From the NCBI RefSeq assembly GCF_902497855.1, contig NZ_CABVHU010000012.1:124001-188000 (forward strand): a DNA stretch of 64,000 bases, given 5' to 3'. Shown piece after piece: positions 31,448 to 39,230 of this stretch. The position numbers were made by a program, and so were the translations under genes. How positions within the stretch are numbered: position 1 is the stretch's first letter; each line of letters begins with the position of its first letter. Under the pieces are notes generated by a model. It did not search any database. It saw only the letters and a list, made by a program, of their open reading frames with translations, and was not told the DNA's origin. Source of the stretch: Pseudomonas fluorescens (lineage in GTDB: Bacteria; Pseudomonadota; Gammaproteobacteria; Pseudomonadales; Pseudomonadaceae).

Positions 31448-32053
31448 TTAGTGGTCGCTGAGTCCCAGCAAGCTGCGAGCATATTGCTCCAGCGGCGGGC
31501 CCATCAGGTCTTCCGGCTTGGTGTCGTGGAACGTCAGCAAACCGCCACGACTCTTGATACGTGCAGTATCAATCAAATACTGGGTGCTGGTCTCGATCAA
31601 CATGATCTGAATGACGCCACTGTCGATACCGAGTCGATCCACGGCTTCCTGGTCGAGCCATTCGTCCGAGTTGCCGATACGGTCGTCAGCCTTGGCGAAG
31701 CGGGTGTAGAGCAGGTAATGCGCACCGGCGGCACGGGCGTCCCGCATGGCCTGGTCGAGACCTTCCGGAACGCGGGCACGGCGTACCATAGGAAAGTATT
31801 CGATAAAGCCATCGAAGGCGACTTCGGCGATCACGTTGGGTCGTGGATAGGCACTGCCAGGGGGGGCGAAGGCGCCTTGGGCGATGTAGACGAAGGAGTC
31901 GGGCTGAATGCGCAGATTATTGGCGCGGCGGCTGTCGCTATGGTCGAGCAGGCCCGCGTCGCTCATGTGGTAGCGAGTGCCTTCGGCCAGGTCGCTGACA
32001 TTCATGCAGCCACCGAGCACCAAAACGGCCAGCAGCAAAACCAGGCTACGCAT
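31448..32053 (-). CDS. DUF4823 lipoprotein
   Basis: A 201-residue protein with signal peptide and lipobox (MRSLVLLLAVLVLGGCMNVS), then a compact domain with TRYHMSDAGLLDHSDSRRAN, VFYIAQG-like FVYIAQGAF, and DARAAGAHYLLYTRFAKADD. Matches DUF4823 outer-membrane lipoproteins of unknown function. A GGAGGGAAGG ribosome site adjoins the ATG. Cotranscription with DUF1285 is likely. Confidence 0.83.
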   Translation of the reverse strand: MRSLVLLLAVLVLGGCMNVSDLAEGTRYHMSDAGLLDHSDSRRANNLRIQPDSFVYIAQGAFAPPGSAYPRPNVIAEVAFDGFIEYFPMVRRARVPEGLDQAMRDARAAGAHYLLYTRFAKADDRIGNSDEWLDQEAVDRLGIDSGVIQIMLIETSTQYLIDTARIKSRGGLLTFHDTKPEDLMGPPLEQYARSLLGLSDH

Positions 32054-32166
32054 CCTTCCCTCCAGAAGCCGGTGACGGAAAACCGGCGAATGGGGGTTGG
32101 ATGCAGCTTCCGCGCCAGTCCTGCAGGAGCGAGCGGGCGGCGATCCGACTTGCCCGCGAAGGCGGA

Positions 32167-33135
32167 TCAGCCGCCGATAATCTTCATGATGGTCGCGCCA
32201 CCGGAGAACGCCACTTCCTGCTTGTCGCCCAAGGCTTTCACCAGCAAGCGCTGCAACGCCGGCAATGCCTGATGACGCGGCTTGTCCAATAGATCACCGA
32301 CATAGTGCCGGTTACTCGACGACAGGCAGCCATGCAGCCAGCCGGTCGACGACAGACGCAACCGCGAACAGGTCCGACAGAACGGCACGCTTTCGTTGGC
32401 GATCACGCCGAAATGGCCCTGCCCCGGAATCTGGTAACGCACTGCCGTGGCGTCGACGGGCGCATCGGCCTGCAGGTATTCGTAGCGCTCGCCGATCAGG
32501 CTCAGCAACTGCTGCAGGCTGACGAACTGCTGCAGGAAGGCATTGGAATCGCTGGCCAGGTGGCCCATGCGCATCAGCTCGATGAAACGCAACTCGTAGC
32601 CGCGCTCCAGGCAGTAATCGAGCAGCGGCATCACTTGATCGAGGTTCTGTCCGCGCAGCGGCACCATGTTGACCTTGATTTTCATCCCGGCGGCGCTGGC
32701 CTGGTCCATGCCGTCGAGTACCGTCGCCAGATCGCCGCCGCGGGCAATGCTGCGGAATGCACTGGCATCCAGGGTGTCGAGGGAAACGTTGATGCGGCGA
32801 ATGCCGGCGTCCACCAGCAGCGGCAGCTTCTTGGCCAGGAGCTGGCCATTGGTGGTCAGGCTGATGTCTTCGAGGCCCATCTGCCCGACAGCCGTCATGA
32901 AGGCTTCGAGTTTAGGGCTGACCAGCGGCTCGCCGCCGGTAATGCGCAAGCGCTCGATCCCTGCGGCTTCAATCAGATAGGCCACGCCCCGTGCCATCGC
33001 TTCGGCTGACAGCTCATCCTGCGCAGCCACCAGCCGCTTGCCATTGGGCACGCAATAGGTGCAAGCATAATTGCAGGCTGAAGTCAGGCTGATACGCAGG
33101 TTGCGAAAACGCCTGCCTTGACGATCAACGATCAT
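32167..33135 (-). CDS. moaA: GTP 3',8-cyclase (radical SAM), molybdopterin synthesis
   Basis: A 322-residue radical SAM enzyme. The first 4Fe-4S cluster is CNYACTYC (C-x3-C-x2-C); the second cluster cysteines are in PFCRTCSRLRL and LHGCL. Other marks are LRITGGEPLVSPKLEAF, ISLTTNGQLLAKKL and NVSLDTLD. The chain ends KIIGG, keeping the terminal Gly-Gly essential in MoaA. It makes the first molybdopterin precursor from GTP. No other moa gene is adjacent, so it may be one of two copies; a molybdenum hydroxylase operon lies about 20 kb away. A long perfect hairpin precedes it. Confidence 0.9.
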   Translation of the reverse strand: MIVDRQGRRFRNLRISLTSACNYACTYCVPNGKRLVAAQDELSAEAMARGVAYLIEAAGIERLRITGGEPLVSPKLEAFMTAVGQMGLEDISLTTNGQLLAKKLPLLVDAGIRRINVSLDTLDASAFRSIARGGDLATVLDGMDQASAAGMKIKVNMVPLRGQNLDQVMPLLDYCLERGYELRFIELMRMGHLASDSNAFLQQFVSLQQLLSLIGERYEYLQADAPVDATAVRYQIPGQGHFGVIANESVPFCRTCSRLRLSSTGWLHGCLSSSNRHYVGDLLDKPRHQALPALQRLLVKALGDKQEVAFSGGATIMKIIGG

Positions 33136-33160
33136 GGATCACTCCGGCAAAAGGAAGTTC

Positions 33161-33204
33161 GGACTTGCTAAAACTTGACTCACAAATCAAGTTTTAGCAA
33201 GTCC
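33161..33204. promoter_or_regulatory. 44-bp hairpin with perfect 18-bp arms between tetR-type gene and moaA
   Basis: GGACTTGCTAAAACTTGA (33161-33178) and TCAAGTTTTAGCAAGTCC (33187-33204) are exact reverse complements around 8 nt. It lies 26 bp upstream of the moaA start. No U-run follows on either strand, so it is not an ordinary terminator. Confidence 0.65.
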
Positions 33205-33230
33205 TATGCCTGAGTATATTCCTGAGGTAC

Positions 33231-33257
33231 TGCGCCATGTAGCTAAATCATGGCGCA
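33231..33257. repeat. Second perfect hairpin upstream of moaA
   Basis: TGCGCCATG (33231-33239) and CATGGCGCA (33249-33257) pair perfectly around a 9-nt loop, immediately downstream of the TetR gene stop. Confidence 0.65.
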
Positions 33258-33275
33258 ATCAGGCTGCTGAATGGC

Positions 33276-33914
33276 TCAGCTGCTCGGAGTGTCGGTATCG
33301 CGCTTGCGTTTGTTGCCCATGCGCACGCCGATGTCCATCAGGAACTGGAAGAAGCCTTCCTGATCTTCCAGCACATTGCTCCAGAACGGCGAGTGATACA
33401 GCGCAACGGCACCGTGCACCAGCGCCCAGGACGCGCAGTAATGGAAGTAAGGCGGCACGTCTTCGAGTTTGCCTTCGCTGATCCGGCCCTTGATCAGCAG
33501 GGTCAGGCGTTCGAAGTTCGAGGCACGGATCTTGTGCAGTTCCTCGACCATCTCCGGCACCTGGTTGCCCTTGACCACTTTTTCTTCCAGGCGGTCGAAC
33601 AACCGATAGCGTTGCGGGTCGCGCATGCGGAATTCGAAATAGGCCCGGGACAGCGCCTCCTTGTCCTTGTCGACATCGGCCGAATGCAACAGCTCGTTCA
33701 GATCGCGCTCGTAATCGAGCATCAGGCGCAGATAGATCTCCGCCTTGGACTTGAAGTGCTTGTAGATCGTGCCTTTGCCGATACCGACGGCATCAGCGAT
33801 CATCTCGACGGTGACACTGTCTTCACCCTGGTCGAGGAACAGCTTGAGCGCGGTATCGAGAATTTCTTGCTCGCGGCGACGAAACTCACGGACCTTACGA
33901 GGTTCTTTATGCAT
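33276..33914 (-). CDS. TetR family transcriptional regulator
   Basis: A 212-residue repressor-type protein. The N-terminal helix-turn-helix (about residues 15-62) reads ILDTALKLFLDQGEDSVTVE then IADAVGIGKGTIYKHFKSKA; the rest is an all-helical ligand domain ending in a polar KRKRDTDTPSS tail. It sits next to the RgsA-like RNA and TatD gene, as PA2957 does in P. aeruginosa to my recollection. Target genes unknown. Confidence 0.89.
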   Translation of the reverse strand: MHKEPRKVREFRRREQEILDTALKLFLDQGEDSVTVEMIADAVGIGKGTIYKHFKSKAEIYLRLMLDYERDLNELLHSADVDKDKEALSRAYFEFRMRDPQRYRLFDRLEEKVVKGNQVPEMVEELHKIRASNFERLTLLIKGRISEGKLEDVPPYFHYCASWALVHGAVALYHSPFWSNVLEDQEGFFQFLMDIGVRMGNKRKRDTDTPSS

Positions 33915-34119
33915 AAGAAAAGGTCTGTAGGGGTCAAAATTCGAAGCCGCGTATTATGCCTAACTTGCACCAAAATGCACGGATCATCCGACCATATCTG
34001 TGTTTCATGATGATTTCACGCAGTTTTGGAGTTGATGAGAACCCTTCCGAAGCGGGCGTATTCCAAAATTGTTTAAAAACCCGCCCTGCCAAACTGGACT
34101 CAGCGCAATACTGATCAAT

Positions 34120-34247
34120 ACTTCAACTGTCGGCGGGGCATCTCCCCCAAGTGTCGCGCCGATATAGGTACCAACGGACCGCGTGCCTTTGTTTTACTCC
34201 TAATGGTCTTAACCCGGATTCACCCCCCAGAACCCGGGTTTTTTTTG
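34120..34247 (+). ncRNA. rgsA: Small RNA, probably RgsA
   Basis: A plus-strand terminator (stem AACCCGG 34211-34217 / CCGGGTT 34234-34240, then eight T) ends no protein gene, implying a small RNA. Two overlapping -10-like boxes, CAATACT at 34106-34112 and 34116-34122, would give transcripts of about 120-130 nt. The place, between a TetR gene and tatD, is where RgsA (about 120 nt, RpoS- and Gac-linked) lies in P. aeruginosa as I recall. The name is from synteny and size; ends are approximate. Confidence 0.65.
34211..34246 (+). terminator. Rho-independent terminator of the RgsA-like RNA
   Basis: AACCCGG and CCGGGTT pair around a C-rich 16-nt loop, followed by TTTTTT. Only a plus-strand transcript would use it. 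Confidence 0.85.
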
Positions 34248-34300
34248 CCTGCGATTTACCCTTGCGGGCGCGAGGCGGCTCGCGAAGGCGGCATTGAAAC

Positions 34301-35089
34301 CTAAACCGATTTCACATGCGCCAACGGGAATAACCGCTTGAAGTTCTGCGTAGTCTGCTCGGCAAACCGCTCATAGGGCTCACCGCGCAACATCGCCAGA
34401 AACTCTGCCACTTCCCGCACATACTGCGGCAGGTTCGGCTTGCCGCGATAAGGGATCGGCGCCAGGTACGGTGAGTCCGTCTCCACCAGCAAGCGATCGG
34501 CCGGAACCTTGCTCGCCACGTCGCGCAATGCATCCGCATTGCGGAACGTGACAATCCCGGAAAGGGAAATGTAATAACCCATGTCCAGCGCAGCCTTCGC
34601 CATGTCCCAGTCTTCAGTGAAGCAATGCAGGACGCCCGCCTGAGACAGCGCCGCTTCACGCAACAGACTCAAGGTGTCGGCACGGGCGCCACGGGTGTGA
34701 ATGATCACCGGTTTGCCCGTCTGCTGCGCCGCTTGCAGGTGCAGACGAAACGATTCCTGCTGCAACTTGGCCGCTTCCGGTTCGTAGTGATAATCCAGGC
34801 CGGTTTCTCCGATCGCCACCACGCGCGGGTGATTCAGTTCCTGCAGCAACCAGTCCAGCGCCGGCGCCGCACCGGGTTGCACATCCAGCGGATGCACACC
34901 CACCGAGCAGTCGACGTCGTCATAGCGCTCGGCCAGGGCTTTGACGTCGGCGGCGTTGTCGACGCTGACGCCGATACACAGAAAGTGACCGACCCCGCGC
35001 TGACGGGCGGCATCGAGCGCAGCATCCAGAGAACCGTCGTGGGCGGCGAGGTCGAGGCGATCAAGGTGACAATGGGAATCTACGAGCAT
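34301..35089 (-). CDS. TatD family metal-dependent hydrolase
   Basis: A 262-residue TIM-barrel hydrolase. Metal ligands appear in MLVDSHCHLDRLDL, AIGETGLDYHYE, PVIIHTRGA, GVLHCFTEDW and LLVETDSPYLAPIP, all expected positions for TatD/YcfH deoxyribonucleases. It is the last gene of the minus-strand supercluster, 14 bp after pilZ; the holB-pilZ-tatD order is standard in Pseudomonas. Confidence 0.94.
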   Translation of the reverse strand: MLVDSHCHLDRLDLAAHDGSLDAALDAARQRGVGHFLCIGVSVDNAADVKALAERYDDVDCSVGVHPLDVQPGAAPALDWLLQELNHPRVVAIGETGLDYHYEPEAAKLQQESFRLHLQAAQQTGKPVIIHTRGARADTLSLLREAALSQAGVLHCFTEDWDMAKAALDMGYYISLSGIVTFRNADALRDVASKVPADRLLVETDSPYLAPIPYRGKPNLPQYVREVAEFLAMLRGEPYERFAEQTTQNFKRLFPLAHVKSV

Positions 35090-35103
35090 AAAAGGGCTGC
35101 AAC

Positions 35104-35460
35104 TTACATCGTATGGGTAGGACGGTCGGACTTGAGAGCTCCGGCCAGATAGGTTTCGATTCGACTGCGCGCGGTATCGTCGCCGTCATTGAATTGGACG
35201 CCGACCCCCGCGGCCCGGTTGCCCTGGGCGCCTTTGGGGGTGATCCAGGTGACTTTGCCGGCGACCGGGATTTTTTCCGGCTCATCCATAAGGTTCAGCA
35301 GCATGAAGACCTCATCGCCCAACTTGTAGCTTTTGTTGGTCGGGATAAACAGGCCGCCGTTCTTGATGAACGGCATGTAAGCCGCATACAGCACGGACTT
35401 GTCCTTGATCGTCAGGGACAAAATGCCGTTGCGCGGCCCCGGATTGACGGCTTCATTCAT
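35104..35460 (-). CDS. pilZ: PilZ, type IV pilus control protein
   Basis: A 118-residue single PilZ-fold protein starting MNEAVNPGPRNGILSLTIKD. It shares KDKSVLYAAYMPFIKNGGLF and PVAGKVTWITPKGAQGNRAA with P. aeruginosa PilZ. As in that founding member, the arginine and D/NxSxxG residues that bind cyclic di-GMP are missing, so it likely acts by protein contacts with the pilus machinery. GGAG lies 9 nt before the ATG at 35460, favouring it over an ATG four codons upstream. Confidence 0.92.
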   Translation of the reverse strand: MNEAVNPGPRNGILSLTIKDKSVLYAAYMPFIKNGGLFIPTNKSYKLGDEVFMLLNLMDEPEKIPVAGKVTWITPKGAQGNRAAGVGVQFNDGDDTARSRIETYLAGALKSDRPTHTM

Positions 35461-35502
35461 GCGGATCTCCACGGCTGATGTTCAGAGTCTAGGCGCGAAC
35501 GG

Positions 35503-36489
35503 TCACTTCTGGCCAGGCAAGGACGCCCATTGCACCAACAGCGCCTCCAGCAACAGCGCCGGATTCAGGTTGGCTTTGTTCATCACTTTCTGACGCTGGG
35601 CGAGAATCCAGTCCTGAATGGCAAGCACTTTGTGCTGCGCGGATTTCTGCGCCAGGTATTGAATGACCTTGCGCATGTCCGTCAGGCCCAGACCTTCTTC
35701 ATCCTGGGTCAACTGATAGCGCAGGATCAGGCTCGACCAGTCGCAGAACCAGTCGAACAACTGCAGCTGCGGTATGGTTTTCCATTCTTCGGCCAGCTGG
35801 GTCGGCGACTGTTGCTGCTTGAGCAATTTCTTCACGCCATCGACCACCAGCGCCCGCTGTTCACGCACACCCCGGGCCTGCAACTTGACCGCGGCCAATG
35901 GCGACCCGGCGGCAAGCGTCAGCAACTCGACGCGCTCTTCGGGCGAACAGTCCGGCAGGGTCTTCGCCAGCCACGCCAGGCTCATCGCCTCGCTGGGCAG
36001 CGGACACGCCTGCTGCTGGCAGCGGCTCTTGATGGTCGGCAACAAACGACTGGTCTGGTGGCTGACCAGCAGCAACACGGTATCACCGGACGGCTCTTCA
36101 AGACTTTTGAGCAAGGCATTGGCGGCGTTGACGTTCATCGACTCGGCCGGCTCGATCAACACCACCTTGCGTCCACCCATCTGCGCGGTCTGGACCACGA
36201 AACCGACCAGTTCGCGAACCTGATCGACCTTGATCGCCTTGTCGGCTTCTTCCGGTTCCAGGATGTAGTTGTCGGGGTGGCTGCCGGCCTTGAGCAACAG
36301 GCAGGATTTGCATTCGCCGCAAGCGTCCTGCGCGGTCGGACGCTGGCACAGCAAACTGGCCATCAAGCGCTCGGCCAGCGCGCGCTTGCCGATCCCGGCC
36401 GGGCCATGCAGCAGATAGGCGTGGGCATGCTGCTTGCGCCCGGCCAACTGCTGCCAGAGGCTGTCCTGCCACGGATAGGCTTCAGCCAC
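35503..36489 (-). CDS. holB: DNA polymerase III delta' subunit
   Basis: A 328-residue clamp-loader subunit. The first third shows a degenerate AAA+ P-loop (LLHGPAGIGKRALAERLMA), the zinc cysteines CGECKSCLLL, and KVVLIEPAESMNVNAANALL followed by SLEEPSGDTVLLLVSHQTSR. It begins with GTG at 36489 and overlaps the 3' end of tmk by 8 nt. Part of the replication/fatty-acid supercluster. Confidence 0.94.
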   Translation of the reverse strand: MAEAYPWQDSLWQQLAGRKQHAHAYLLHGPAGIGKRALAERLMASLLCQRPTAQDACGECKSCLLLKAGSHPDNYILEPEEADKAIKVDQVRELVGFVVQTAQMGGRKVVLIEPAESMNVNAANALLKSLEEPSGDTVLLLVSHQTSRLLPTIKSRCQQQACPLPSEAMSLAWLAKTLPDCSPEERVELLTLAAGSPLAAVKLQARGVREQRALVVDGVKKLLKQQQSPTQLAEEWKTIPQLQLFDWFCDWSSLILRYQLTQDEEGLGLTDMRKVIQYLAQKSAQHKVLAIQDWILAQRQKVMNKANLNPALLLEALLVQWASLPGQK

Positions 36490-37114
36490 GGGTCAACTCC
36501 AGCAGGCGCGGGAGCAAGGTATCCAGCGACAGCTGGACCTGTGCCAGCGGCTGGGCGGCATCGACCCGCACATAGCGTGCCGGGTCCGCTTCGGCACGCT
36601 TGAGAAAGGCACTGCGCACGGCATCGAAAAATGCCCGACCTTCGAGTTCGAAGCGGTCCAGGCGACCGCGAGCACTGGCGCGGGCAAGGCCCACTTCAAC
36701 CGGCAGATCGAAAATCAGCGTCAGGTCCGGGCGCAGGTCGCCCTGGACAAAGGTTTCCAGGGCGGCGATGCGTTCCAGCGACAATCCACGGCCGCCGCCC
36801 TGATAGGCGTAGGTCGAATCGGTAAAGCGGTCACACAGGACCACGGCGCCGCGGGCCAGCGCCGGGCGAATCACCTCGGCCAGATGCTGGGCTCGCGCGG
36901 CGAACACCAACAGCAATTCGGTGTCGGGGTTCATGACTTCGTCGACGGGTGCCAGCAGCACCTCGCGGATCCGCTCGGCCAACGGCGTGCCACCCGGCTC
37001 GCGGGTCAGCACCACCTCGACACCGGCGGCGCGCAGGCGCTCGGCCAGGTAGTCGCGGTTGGTGCTCTTGCCGGCGCCTTCCGGCCCTTCCAGGGTAATA
37101 AACAAGCCAGTCAC
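36482..37114 (-). CDS. tmk: Thymidylate kinase
   Basis: A 210-residue dTMP kinase starting at GTG 37114 behind AAGGA. The P-loop is FITLEGPEGAGKSTNRDYLA; the DR(Y/H)-type motif is VVLCDRFTDSTYAYQGGGRG and the lid region is LARASARGRLDRFE. It phosphorylates dTMP to dTDP. It is coupled to holB by an overlap and follows mltG by 19 bp. Confidence 0.96.
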   Translation of the reverse strand: MTGLFITLEGPEGAGKSTNRDYLAERLRAAGVEVVLTREPGGTPLAERIREVLLAPVDEVMNPDTELLLVFAARAQHLAEVIRPALARGAVVLCDRFTDSTYAYQGGGRGLSLERIAALETFVQGDLRPDLTLIFDLPVEVGLARASARGRLDRFELEGRAFFDAVRSAFLKRAEADPARYVRVDAAQPLAQVQLSLDTLLPRLLELTRG

Positions 37115-37133
37115 AGGCAGTCCTTAATCAGAG

Positions 37134-38411
37134 TCATTGCGGGCTTTGCGGGGCGGTCGCATCCGGTTCGGGCACGGGTGCGGCAGCGGGTTCTTCCGCG
37201 GGTGGTTGCGCCGGCGCGGGTGACGGCGCCTGTGGCGGCTCATCGACAGGCGCTGGTGAGTCGGGTGACGCCATTTGAGCAGGCGCTGGCGGCGGCACTG
37301 GCTCCAAAGCCTCAGGGGCGATGTTGGGCGAAGCGGCCGGAATCGGCATCTGCTCGTCCAGCGCATCCGGCGCGGTCGCAGGTCCCGGGCTGGAGCGGTA
37401 GTCGGCGCGGCGCTTGAGCTGGAACTCGCGCACCGCGTTGTTGTGGGCGTCCAGATCATCGGAGAACACGTGACTGCCATCACCCCGGGCAACGAAATAG
37501 AGGCTGTTGCCCGCCACCGGATTGAGCGCGGCATGGATCGCTTCGCGCCCGACCATCGCAATCGGCGTCGGCGGCAGGCCGGAAATCATATAGGTGTTGT
37601 AAGGGGTCGCTTCCCGGAGATGGGCACGGGTCAATTTGCCGTTGTAACGGTCACCGAGGCCGTAGATCACGGTCGGATCGGTCTGCAACAGCATGCCCAT
37701 TTCCATGCGCCGCACAAACACGCCGGCGATCTGCCCGCGCTCCTGGGGCACACCGGTTTCCTTTTCCACCAGCGACGCCATGATCAGCGCCTGATAGGGT
37801 TCTTTGTACGGCAGGTCGGCCGAGCGCTGCCCCCATTCCTTGGCGAGGACTTCGTCGAGGCGGTCGTAGGCTTTCTTCAGCAGCTCGACGTCGGTCATGC
37901 CACGCACGTAGCGATAGGTGTCGGGGAAGAACCGGCCTTCGGGAAAAATCCCGTTGTGACCGAGTTTCTCCATGACCTGGTTATCGCTCAAACCGTCGAG
38001 GGTCTGTTCGAGTTTTTCCGCTTTGGCCAAGGCTGCGCGGACCTGGTGGAAATTCCACCCTTCGACCAGGGTCAGGCTGTACTGGACGATGTCCCCGCGC
38101 TTCCACAACTCGATCAGCCCTTCGACGGTCATGCCGGGCTGCATGCGGTATTCGCCCTTGTGCAAGGGTTGCCGGGCGAGATTGAAACGCCAGTAAACGC
38201 GCAGCCAGAAAGCGTCCTTGATCACGCCGTCGGCTTCGAGTCGATAAAGGGTACGGGTCGGCGTGGTGCCCTTGGGCACCTCCAGCAGTTCTTCCCGGGT
38301 GATATTCAGCGGCTGTTGCAGCGCCGAATGGATTTTCCAGGCGGAAGCGCCCAGACACAGCCCCGCCAGAACCAATCCGGTTTCCAGCAGCAGCAAGAAT
38401 TTACGTCTCAC
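37134..38411 (-). CDS. mltG: Endolytic murein transglycosylase MltG with Pro/Ala-rich tail
   Basis: A 425-residue inner-membrane lytic transglycosylase that cuts nascent glycan strands. One N-terminal membrane helix (residues 4-25) precedes a LysM-like region and the YceG domain with the catalytic glutamate in ASLVEKETGVPQERGQIAGV and the conserved LQTDPTVIYGLG and GLPPTPIAMVGREAIHAALN. The domain ends near VFSDDLDAHNNAVREF (about 330). The final 85-90 residues are an extra Pro/Ala/Glu-rich tail absent from E. coli MltG (about 340 residues). GTG start; 3 bp after pabC. Confidence 0.93.
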   Translation of the reverse strand: MRRKFLLLLETGLVLAGLCLGASAWKIHSALQQPLNITREELLEVPKGTTPTRTLYRLEADGVIKDAFWLRVYWRFNLARQPLHKGEYRMQPGMTVEGLIELWKRGDIVQYSLTLVEGWNFHQVRAALAKAEKLEQTLDGLSDNQVMEKLGHNGIFPEGRFFPDTYRYVRGMTDVELLKKAYDRLDEVLAKEWGQRSADLPYKEPYQALIMASLVEKETGVPQERGQIAGVFVRRMEMGMLLQTDPTVIYGLGDRYNGKLTRAHLREATPYNTYMISGLPPTPIAMVGREAIHAALNPVAGNSLYFVARGDGSHVFSDDLDAHNNAVREFQLKRRADYRSSPGPATAPDALDEQMPIPAASPNIAPEALEPVPPPAPAQMASPDSPAPVDEPPQAPSPAPAQPPAEEPAAAPVPEPDATAPQSPQ

Positions 38412-38414
38412 GAA

Positions 38415-39230
38415 TCAAGCATCCAGTAGCAGGCGGGCAATGGTTTGGAGTTTACGGGTGAGTGGCCCAACCGGCCAGCTCAGTGCTGCATAGGCGCGCA
38501 CCGGCCAAACGCCATACACACTGTTGCAGACAAAGACTTCATCGGCCCATTGCAGCTGGTCGAGGCTGATGTCGGTGATTTGCGTGGGGATGCCCGACGA
38601 CTCGGCTTGAAACAATAATTCCGCACGCATCACGCCGGCCACGCCACAGCGCTTGAGATCGGCGGTGATCAGTACCCCGTCGCGCACCAGGAACAGGTTG
38701 CTGAACACACCTTCGATCACACGACCGGCCTGGTCAAGCATCAGACCTTCCGCGTGCTCGGTGTCTTGCCACTCGGAACGGGCGATGACCTGTTCAAGAC
38801 GATTCAGATGTTTGAGCCCGGCGAGCAGGGGCTGCCTGGACAGGCGCGTCGAGCAGGCGAACAGACGCACGCCCTGCTCCGCATTCGCCACGGGGTACGC
38901 TGCGGGGGGGGTGCCTTGCATAATGCGCCGTGCCTGCGCCGAAGGATCCGGTGCGTAACCGCGCAGGCCGTCGCCACGGGTGACGATCAGCTTGAGCACG
39001 CCTTCCCCCAGCGCTTGGGCATAGCTCGCCAACTCAGTGCACAGCGCACTGTGGTCGAGGTTGATCGCCAAGCGCTGGCAACCCTTGACCAAGCGCACCA
39101 GATGCCGGTCCAGCAGCACCGGAGCGCCGTTGTGCACGGCAATGGTCTCGAACAGACCATCGCCGTAAGCCAGGCCGCGATCCTTCAGCGACAGAGCGTC
39201 AGCCGGCTGACCGTCGACCCAGCTGTCCAT
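38415..39230 (-). CDS. pabC: Aminodeoxychorismate lyase
   Basis: A 271-residue class IV PLP enzyme releasing p-aminobenzoate and pyruvate for folate synthesis. Motifs: KDRGLAYGDGLFETIAV, the lysine in LAGLKHLNRLEQVIARSEW and GRVIEGVFSNLFLVRDG, followed by CGVAGVMRAELL. Its ATG shares one base with the fabF stop (TGATG). The pabC-mltG-tmk order is standard. Confidence 0.94.
   Translation of the reverse strand: MDSWVDGQPADALSLKDRGLAYGDGLFETIAVHNGAPVLLDRHLVRLVKGCQRLAINLDHSALCTELASYAQALGEGVLKLIVTRGDGLRGYAPDPSAQARRIMQGTPPAAYPVANAEQGVRLFACSTRLSRQPLLAGLKHLNRLEQVIARSEWQDTEHAEGLMLDQAGRVIEGVFSNLFLVRDGVLITADLKRCGVAGVMRAELLFQAESSGIPTQITDISLDQLQWADEVFVCNSVYGVWPVRAYAALSWPVGPLTRKLQTIARLLLDA

Larger units (their letters stand above)
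33915..34300. other. 386-bp intergenic region holding a small RNA gene
   Basis: The AT-rich first half carries the upstream region of the TetR gene and paired TTTTGGA / TCCAAAA words (34024, 34062). The second half is the RgsA-like RNA with its terminator. A decayed REP unit lies at about 34258-34292. Confidence 0.7.

Noticed and set aside
33161..33204. The 18-bp-arm hairpin as an intrinsic terminator of the TetR gene
   Set aside because: No U-run follows it on the minus strand, and it is rich in A/T rather than a GC-clamped stem.
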